Position numbers and translations under genes: made by a program. Under the pieces are notes generated by a model, which made no database searches, was not told where the DNA came from, and saw nothing but the letters and a program-made list of their open reading frames with translations. This document shows positions 42,619 through 49,500 of a stretch of 64,000 bases of DNA, in pieces (the stretch's first letter is position 1; each line of letters opens with the position of its first letter). The DNA comes from Variovorax flavidus. Its GTDB lineage: Bacteria > Pseudomonadota > Gammaproteobacteria > Burkholderiales > Burkholderiaceae_C. The stretch spans positions 2,140,877 to 2,204,876 of the forward strand of contig NZ_JASZYE010000001.1 of NCBI RefSeq assembly GCF_030317145.1. The letters are read 5' to 3'.

Positions 42619-43047
42619 ATGCGCATCTGTAAGGACGAGGTGGCCAAGCGATTTGCAAGAAGACATGCGTTGGGCCCTTGGATGGCCTTGCTTCCTGGCT
42701 TGGGATTTTTCGGCGCCGTCTTCCTCTTGACGAAGTCTGATTCGTCGTCCAGCTGGGTGTACGCCGTGGTCGCCGCATCGTGCTTTCTGTCCCTCTTCTT
42801 GGACCATTCTGTACTCTATCGATGCCCAAGATGTGGGACCCCTCCTTCCAGCAGCGTCAGCGGTACGACCGGCATTCTTTTCTTTCCGAAGAAGTGTCCA
42901 AAATGCCTCGCGCCTCTGTTGCCGGAGCTTCGCTGGCGCAGGACTGAATTCGGCCAACACCGGACCTCCACGACGAACTCGAAAAAGCATGCAAATCGAC
43001 GTCACTTCGCTCATCGGTCCTGCGTTTCGGAGGTCGGCTGTTCATGA
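42619..43047 (+). CDS. Small membrane protein with a zinc ribbon
   Basis: 142 aa. Two hydrophobic segments (LGPWMALLPGLGFFGAVFLL; VYAVVAASCFLSLFLDHSVL) are followed by CPRCGTP and CPKCLAP, a CxxC-CxxC pair typical of a zinc ribbon. The tail past residue ~115 overlaps the next small gene in another frame. No known family. First of a same-strand run of small genes. Confidence 0.5.
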   Translation: MRICKDEVAKRFARRHALGPWMALLPGLGFFGAVFLLTKSDSSSSWVYAVVAASCFLSLFLDHSVLYRCPRCGTPPSSSVSGTTGILFFPKKCPKCLAPLLPELRWRRTEFGQHRTSTTNSKKHANRRHFAHRSCVSEVGCS

Positions 43048-43195
43048 GACGGCGGCCGGCCTTGACCTTCACGAAATCGCAGATTCTGTGGAAGGTCGTT
43101 TGGACGCCTTTGCGAAGGAAGGGGACACTGTGACACTTCAGTTCACCGCAAGCCCCTTGGGGTTCGTAATCGAAGACGTCCGTCGTAAGCAATGA
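42989..43195 (+). CDS. Small hypothetical protein
   Basis: 68 aa, from ATG 42989, acidic, with no signal peptide; contains LHEIADSVEGRLDAFAKEGD and VTLQFTASPLGFVIEDVRRK. The open frame is longer upstream (42833) but that part is the other frame of the zinc-ribbon gene, which it overlaps by 59 bases. No family recognised. Confidence 0.4.
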   Translation: MQIDVTSLIGPAFRRSAVHETAAGLDLHEIADSVEGRLDAFAKEGDTVTLQFTASPLGFVIEDVRRKQ

Positions 43196-43283
43196 GCTTG
43201 TCGCAGATAGCATACGGCCAGGAGCGGGCTGTTGCGGTCGAAACTCGGTGGACCGCATTCTCGGCTCACGCACAATTGAGGGA

Positions 43284-43559
43284 ATGCTTTTGACCTGGGT
43301 GTTGCTCGCGGTAGCGGTCGTCTTTGCCTTTCTCGCATATGACGCGGCGCGACTTTCGTCACCGGAAACTGATGTGCCCTTCGCCCTTACCGCGAAGGGC
43401 TGGGGTGAGGATGTCGCGCATGTCTCGCTGGCAGAACAAGAGAAGCGAAAGCAGTACAGCAGGCTCCGTGGCATTGGTGACCTCAATCAATCGGTTTGGC
43501 TTTTCGTCATCCTCTGCATCGGCTGCCTTGCCGGAGCGGGCTACTCCCTCGTGCCTTGA
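43284..43559 (+). CDS. Small bitopic membrane protein
   Basis: 91 aa from ATG 43284 (GAGGGA directly before it, so the start may be the GTG 43248). Membrane helix at each end (LLTWVLLAVAVVFAFLAYDA; VWLFVILCIGCLAGAGYSLV) with a soluble middle part. No family recognised. Confidence 0.5.
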   Translation: MLLTWVLLAVAVVFAFLAYDAARLSSPETDVPFALTAKGWGEDVAHVSLAEQEKRKQYSRLRGIGDLNQSVWLFVILCIGCLAGAGYSLVP

Positions 43560-43574
43560 TCGAATGGCTCCGAA

Positions 43575-44089
43575 CGGCCAAGACCAGACGTTCGCCCCGA
43601 CCTTCAATTTCATGACCGAACCCAATGATGCGACAAGCTGACGATTTCGCTGTGTTGATTGCCTTCGCTCTTGCGTTCTGGTGCTATGCAGTTCACGCGG
43701 GGCCGGCGGAGGAGCAACGCGAGGAGAACTTGCGTCGGATGGCCCGAATACAAAACGCCACCGCGCTCGCGGCCCCCAAAGCGCCGTCAGCCGCCTACGC
43801 GATGCAGATAGCACTCGCCGTAAGGAAAAGCATCCACCTAGACACCGAAATCAAGGGAAACCCCGAGGCAGTGGTACGAATCGAGACCGCGTCGGATGGT
43901 CGAATACTGAATCACAACCTTGTTCAGTCCAGCGGCGTTGTTGAATGGGACACATCTGTCCTCCAGGCGATTGTTCGAACTGAGCGTTTACCGCTCGAAC
44001 CCAACGAAGCGCTCCCGAAAGTAATCGTGTTCCACTTTCGGCCGAATGAGTAGCCATGCCGTCGCAAACCGGCCAAAAGCTGACGGTCG
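43575..44089. repeat. Related intergenic motif CGGCCAARASCWGACGKTCG (two copies)
   Basis: Copies at 43575-43594 and 44070-44089 agree at 16 of 20 positions and each lies in the gap after a small gene in this run. Weaker relatives may occur at other gaps (e.g. near 43222 and 45530). Possibly remnants of cassette recombination sites or an interspersed repeat. Confidence 0.4.
43625..44053 (+). CDS. TonB/TolA C-terminal-like protein
   Basis: 142 aa. A hydrophobic N-terminus (VLIAFALAFWCYAVHAGPAE) suggests a signal or anchor. The C-terminal ~80 residues (AVRKSIHLDTEIKGNPEAVV, ASDGRILNHNLVQSSGVVEW, ALPKVIVFHFRPN) resemble the TonB/TolA C-terminal fold, without the usual proline-rich spacer. Role unclear. 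Small-gene run. Confidence 0.5.
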   Translation: MMRQADDFAVLIAFALAFWCYAVHAGPAEEQREENLRRMARIQNATALAAPKAPSAAYAMQIALAVRKSIHLDTEIKGNPEAVVRIETASDGRILNHNLVQSSGVVEWDTSVLQAIVRTERLPLEPNEALPKVIVFHFRPNE

Positions 44090-44175
44090 AAGCACCTTTG
44101 GAAGCGCGTGCGCACTGACTTGTACCCGGCCACAATCGGCCGTCGGCCCCCGAGCCACCAAGCACCAAGGCGACC

Positions 44176-44484
44176 ATGGATTTGCAATCGGATGAGGAAA
44201 TCGCGCACGCAGTGGCAGTCACCGACCACTTCGTGGTTGTGCTCCGGAGCGAGGAACTCGAAGGTTGGGCCGCGAGGTTCGACCAAATTGCTCGCGCATT
44301 GGAAAAAGGTGATGCATTCGAAGCCATGAACCTGTACGCAGCCACAAGCTACGCGGGGCCGGGGAGCCTCCACGACGTCTTCGCAAACGATGAGCCTGCT
44401 TTCTATGCGGCATGGGGTGCGTGCGGTCGGGCCCTGCAGGACCTCCAGCGGCGCATTTCACGTTCTAAGCGACCGGCCGCGTAG
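44176..44484 (+). CDS. Small soluble hypothetical protein
   Basis: 102 aa, acidic-helical, no signal peptide; contains LRSEELEGWAARFDQIARAL and YAATSYAGPGSLHDVFANDE. I recognise no family with certainty. Followed by a MITE-like element. Confidence 0.5.
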   Translation: MDLQSDEEIAHAVAVTDHFVVVLRSEELEGWAARFDQIARALEKGDAFEAMNLYAATSYAGPGSLHDVFANDEPAFYAAWGACGRALQDLQRRISRSKRPAA

Positions 44485-44508
44485 CTGGCGGACGTGAAGG
44501 CAGCATGC

Positions 44509-44655
44509 GGCCGAGGCTGTGTGAAAACTCATCGCGGTCGACGTCACTCCGAATGTCGACCTCTCAGATGGGCTCAGGTTGCGTTTTCTCGAATGCGCCA
44601 AGGGGTCAAAGACCCCTGAAAACGTGCCTCAACCGAGTTTTCACACAGCTCGGCC
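44509..44655. mobile_element. MITE-like element, ~147 bp
   Basis: Terminal inverted repeats: left GGCCGAGGCTGTGTGAAAAC (44509-44528, continuing TC) and right starting GAGTTTTCACACAGC (44635-44649, continuing TCGGCC to 44655). They match over 21 bases with one extra G on the left. Inside is a perfect hairpin AGGGGTC-AAA-GACCCCT (44601-44617) and a nested GCGTTTTC/GAAAACG pair. No transposase frame fits inside. Non-autonomous element mobilised by an outside transposase. Confidence 0.65.
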
Positions 44656-44712
44656 AGAACCCGTCGTTCGCCGCACATCGCCGATTCTTGAACTCACCAA
44701 CCCATCAGCCAG

Positions 44713-45528
44713 ATGCCACATCCGACTCAAGTCCAAACAGCGCTGCTTTCCCTGGGGGCCGCAAGAGGGAGCGTCTACCTCGAAGGCCTGACGGAAGCCG
44801 AAGTTGGCGCGATGGAGTTGGAGGTTGGACTTCAAGCACCGCCATTGCTGCGGGACTACTACCGGGAAGTTGGGCTGGTTCAGGACCTCACCTATGCTGG
44901 GAAACACGTTGGCCTGCGACCGTTTGAGAAGGCTCGGGAATGCCGTCAGGCAAGGGATGGCTTGCTGGAAATCTTCGGGGAGATAGCGGACGATGCATTT
45001 CCCTTTGCGCTGGACGAGGCGGACCGCACGTGCGCCGTGGTGCCCTCAAGCGCAGGCGAGCGACTTGTGATTTTCGACCTCGAGCTGGGCACGCAAACGC
45101 CGAACCAACTCTTCGCCGAATGGTTGGCCGGCGTCGTCTCCGACGCTGCGGCGAATGCGGACAGCCTGGTACCGAACTCGAAGAAGCGACGCTACGTGCA
45201 GTTCACGTTCTCCGCACATGCCGAAGGTGACGTGTTTGCCGCCTTCGGAGAGGCCGCAGAAGTCAGACAGCTTTCGTCTTGGGAAGGCGAAGAAACGTCC
45301 GTAGCAGGCGTCAAAACAGCAAAGCGTCGTTTCGCGCTGTCCGACCAGTCGCTGACGATGAGTCGCATGGAGCATGCGTCTTGGCCTCGGCCGATTTTCT
45401 GCGTTGACTTTTCTGAGCCAGCCTCGACCCTGCGGGAAAGCTCGCTGCTTCGACGCTTGCACCAGACGTTCGGTGCCAGGGAGCTTGGCTACAAGCTGGT
45501 CGACTACGGCCCGATGCCTGAGCATTGA
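44713..45528 (+). CDS. SMI1/KNR4-like (SUKH) protein
   Basis: 271 aa, soluble. N-terminal part (VYLEGLTEAEVGAMELEVGL, then QAPPLLRDYYREVG) has the SUKH/SMI1 pattern of an acidic helix followed by LP/FxxFY-like element; the remaining ~170 residues are unassigned. SUKH proteins are often immunity proteins for contact-dependent or T6SS toxins; here no toxin gene is adjacent, so that is only a possibility. It begins 58 bases after the MITE. Confidence 0.5.
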   Translation: MPHPTQVQTALLSLGAARGSVYLEGLTEAEVGAMELEVGLQAPPLLRDYYREVGLVQDLTYAGKHVGLRPFEKARECRQARDGLLEIFGEIADDAFPFALDEADRTCAVVPSSAGERLVIFDLELGTQTPNQLFAEWLAGVVSDAAANADSLVPNSKKRRYVQFTFSAHAEGDVFAAFGEAAEVRQLSSWEGEETSVAGVKTAKRRFALSDQSLTMSRMEHASWPRPIFCVDFSEPASTLRESSLLRRLHQTFGARELGYKLVDYGPMPEH

Positions 45529-45787
45529 ACGGCTGCCAACGCGAAGGTCAGCTATGGAGAAATCTGTACAGCCGGTTTGGGCCCACTGCCGTCTTAGCTC
45601 CTGCAACTTGCAGCGGCTGGTTTCAAGCATCAAGCGGTCCTAACCTCGACGTCGGCATTCGCTGCACAACGGAATTCCCGCTCGGCCTTTCGATAGCAGT
45701 TCCGGGCCCGTTCCGGGCGTTGGCGATGTGGCGCATGAACGTCTGCAATGCAGCGATGAGTTGACTGAGGATCAGCGTTCTTACCAC

Positions 45788-46348
45788 CTACCCGCACCAT
45801 GGGGTGATGCGCGGTAACCATCGCCTCACGTTCGCCCGATAGCGCTTGTACTCGTCGCCGAACTGCGCGCCCAGCGCAGGCTCTTCGTAGGCGACAACGA
45901 ACAAGAAGAATCCGGCCCACACGATCACGCCGTACTTCAGCAGCGTGATGCTCCCGAACAGGAGGCCCCTGGCCGCGATCAACGCCGTGACTGCGACGTA
46001 CATCGGATTGCGGACGTAGCGATAGAGCCCGGTGACGACGAGGCGCTTGGGAGGCATCACGGGCGCCGGTGTGCCGAGGCCCTGCAACGCGAAGCGAGCG
46101 AACGAATCGAGCAAGATCGGCAATCCGGCCACGATCAGGGCGGCGCCGAGCACGCGCGCGATCGGGAATAGCGGAGGTGCAAAGTCCCAGTGGGTGAGGT
46201 ACCAAGGGACGTACAAGGCGAGGGTGCCCGGAGCGATGACCAGGAAGATCGCGGAACCGATGATCGCGGCGGCGCGCTGCACGATAGGATCACGTACTCG
46301 AAACAACGGGCGACTCGCAAGTCGCTCGCACGGAGCGGGCAGCTTCAT
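45788..46348 (-). CDS. Isoprenylcysteine carboxyl methyltransferase-like membrane protein
   Basis: 186 aa from ATG 46348, with four to five hydrophobic helices. Diagnostic GLYRYVRNPMYVAVTALIAA and, towards the end, EEPALGAQFGDEYKRYRANV with WLPRI are the SAM-binding C-terminal features of the ICMT/phospholipid methyltransferase (PEMT) family. Likely methylates a small lipid or thiol in the inner membrane. Stands alone, convergent with the small-gene run; the 260-base gap before it holds nothing identified. Confidence 0.82.
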   Translation of the reverse strand: MKLPAPCERLASRPLFRVRDPIVQRAAAIIGSAIFLVIAPGTLALYVPWYLTHWDFAPPLFPIARVLGAALIVAGLPILLDSFARFALQGLGTPAPVMPPKRLVVTGLYRYVRNPMYVAVTALIAARGLLFGSITLLKYGVIVWAGFFLFVVAYEEPALGAQFGDEYKRYRANVRRWLPRITPWCG

Positions 46349-46548
46349 GCACGCTGCTGATTCGCAGCGCACCCCGCCCAACATTATTAGCCCACATCAA
46401 CCGTCTTTGTCACCCGGCTCGCAGCTGCCGCCGTCGATCCCCCGCCTGAAACGGGAGGGCCGGTCGGATCTCGAGAGATTCGCTCGACTAGCCCAGTGTG
46501 CGGCTTGACACGCGCATCGAATGCAAAACGCCGGTACGGGCACCGTGC

Positions 46549-49500
46549 TCACTGCGTCCCTCCCGCGCACAATCCCATCCCCAGTTCGCGGCCCGCGCGC
46601 GCGGCGCGATACAGCGCAAGGTCGAGCTCCATCAACTCGCGGCGCTGGGTAGCGGCCCCGAAGTCCAGATGGCAAAGGTTGAGCGTGGGGACGCTCGCGC
46701 CCGGCGGGGTTGCGTCGGAGCCGCTGACGTCGCTGCGCGCCAAGGCCGCCTGCGAGGCGGAGCCCAAGGCGCTCGCCGCGAGGACCTGCGACGGTTCGAT
46801 CACGCTGCGCACGATCGCCGGCGGCGGCTCGACCACGCTGGGCGCGATGGCCACAGGGGCCTCGAGGATCGTAAACCGGGCGCCGGTGAACCCGATGTGG
46901 TAATTCGGATTGTTGGTATCGGTGAGGGTGCCCTGCGTGATTGCATAAGGGCCGCCAGCCGCGTTCTCCCCGGCCGCGCGCGCGAGATTGCCGTTGAGCG
47001 TGTCGCCGCCCACCAAGCCGCTGACGGAATAGCTGAGCCGCGGGTCCGGCGTTCCGACCAGCTTGACACCGTCGGTGGCAACGACCGAGATCGGGCGCGG
47101 CGTGATCGCGAATTGCCCGTTCGTGAAGCTGATCGCGTAGTTCGGGTTTGCCAGCGTGCCCTGGGTGATGGCGTAGGGGCCGCCAGGCACCGTCTCGCCC
47201 GGGGAGCGGACTGCCGAGCCCGCGAGCGTGTCGCCGTTGACGAGGCCCGGTGCGCTGACGGTGAGCGCGGGATCCGCAGCGCCGTAGATCTTGGTCTGCG
47301 GATCGGCCGCCACCGCGAGCGCGCGCGGCGCGATCGTGAGCTGCCCGTTGGTGAAGGCGAGCGTGTAGTTGGGGTTGGCCAGAGTGCCTTGCGTGATGGC
47401 ATAGGGGCCGCCAAGCACGGTCTCGCCGGCCACGCGAACCACCGACCCGAACAACGTGTCGCCGTTGACCAGGCCCGGGGCACTGTAGGTGAGCGTCGGG
47501 TCCGCCGAGCCGTAGACCTTGGTCTGCGGATCGGCTGTGACCGCCAGCGATCGCGGCGTGACGCCCAGCCGCCCTGCCGGATCGAAGCTGAAGGCATAGC
47601 CATTCGTTGCCGCCAGCGAGCCCGTGGCGATGGCGATGCCATAGGGGCCGCCTGCTACTGTGGCCGGAGGCGCGGAACCGATCGACGTCACAGCGGGTGC
47701 CCCGGTGAAGGTTGTCGCGGCCGTGTCGGCTAGGAAGGCGCCGCCGAAGGTGTTGGTGTTGAACCCGGTGACGGCGAAGCTGCTGCCGATCACGTCCGAA
47801 GCGTCGTCGCCGTAGATCTTGGTTGTGTCAGTCGACGTGAATGTCAGCGTCTGCGGCGCGATGAACACGTAGCGATTGCCCGCGGGAATGTTTGTCAGCG
47901 GACGAGACGCCAGGCTGGCGCCCCACACCGGCGCGCTGTTGCTTGCTAGTCCGCCGAAGGTGTCGGCCGCAGGATCGGTCGAGTAGACGATCCACCGCCC
48001 GTTGGGCGTGGCGATGGCCGAGGCGCCAGCGCTGTTGATGAAGTTCGCGCCCGACAGCACGGCGGCATTGCCGGCAGCGCCCGCGCTCACGGGCTGGTTG
48101 AGCACCACGTTGCCACCCGCGCTGATGGTGATCGTGCTGGTCGTCGTGATGCCGACGGAGCCGTTGACGATGCCGACCACAGCATTGCCTGCGGGCGTGT
48201 AGGTCACGCTGCCGGTGTTCGCGGCGATGGTGCCAATGCTGTTGCCGGGGTTGGTGAGCGTGTGGATGCCGCCCGTGCCGAGCAATTCAATGCCCGCAGC
48301 GGCGATCGGTGCCGTCTGGGTGGCGGTGCCGGTGGTGTTGAACGTGATGGTGTTCGTGCCGGCGTTCAGTGGACCGGCGACAGAGATGCCCGCGCTTGAC
48401 GGATCGAAGCTGCGGAACCAGACCGAATCGTTGAAAGTCGCCGCATTGATCGTGATGTGTCCGGTGCCCGCCCCATTGCCGATCGTGATGCTCGCAAAGC
48501 CGTCGCGCAGTGCGTCGAGATCGGTGGCGCTCAGGTCGAGCGTGCCGGCCAGGCCGGTGTCCGGGCCGCGCACGTTGACGGCGGTCGCCAGGGTGTACGG
48601 CTCGAGGTAGACGTCGCCCGATCCGCGGATGGAGCCCGCACCGCCGAGCAGGTTGACCTCGTCGCCGATGAGGTGCAGCACGCCGTTGCCGGCGTCGAAT
48701 GCGGTGTCCTGCACCGTCAGCGTGTTGGCGCCGGCATTGATCTCGGTGAGGTCGCCCGCGATCCCTTCGGCGCGGTCGAGTACCGTGACCGGGCCCGTGC
48801 TGCGCACGCGAACCGTTTGCTGGCTTGCGCCGTTCGTCACGAGGGCGCCGAGCGAGAGTGGTCCGGCGCTGTTCAAAAAAATGTTGCCGTCTGGGGCCGA
48901 GGTCGAGGCGCTGGCCACGCCCGACCCCGCATTGACGCCCACTGGTGCCCCATCGCTGCCAATGGGGCCTGCGGCTGCCGAGAGCGTGATGCCCCCGTTG
49001 GCCGCGCTCGTGTCCAGCGTGCCGTTGACGGCCAGTGCGCCCGTCGACGCCAGGGTCACGTTGCCGGCGAGCGGACTGGCGCCGATGGCCGTACGGGCGT
49101 TGCCGTTGAGGCTGATCCCGCCCGCGTTGACCGACAACCCGCCGAGCGCGGCGCTGCCGCCGAGCGGGCCGCTGGAGAAGGGGCCCGCCGCATTCGCCGT
49201 CAACGAGAACACGTTGCCGGTGCTGGAATCCACGGTCGAGCCGAAAGCGATCGACCCGGCGTTGATCGTCGTGTTGCCGCACAGGACGACCGCGCCCGCG
49301 ATGCTGAACGAGCCGTTGCCGCTGCCGCCGCCCAGGCTGCCGCAAATCGACCCGTTCGCTTCGTTGATGCTCATCACCGGCGCGTCGATGGGGCCGTTGA
49401 GTGCAACGGTCCCTGGCGCATCGGTCGTGAGCCTGCTGAGCCCGAGCGCGTTCGTCAGCGTGGTCAGGCCCGCGGTGTTGATGGTGAGATCGTTGCCGCC

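Noticed and set aside
46870..47560. Regular repeats, considered as a CRISPR-like or minisatellite array
   Set aside because: Repeat units of ~230 bases are in phase with the TpsA frame and code for MBG domains; no short repeats with unique spacers.
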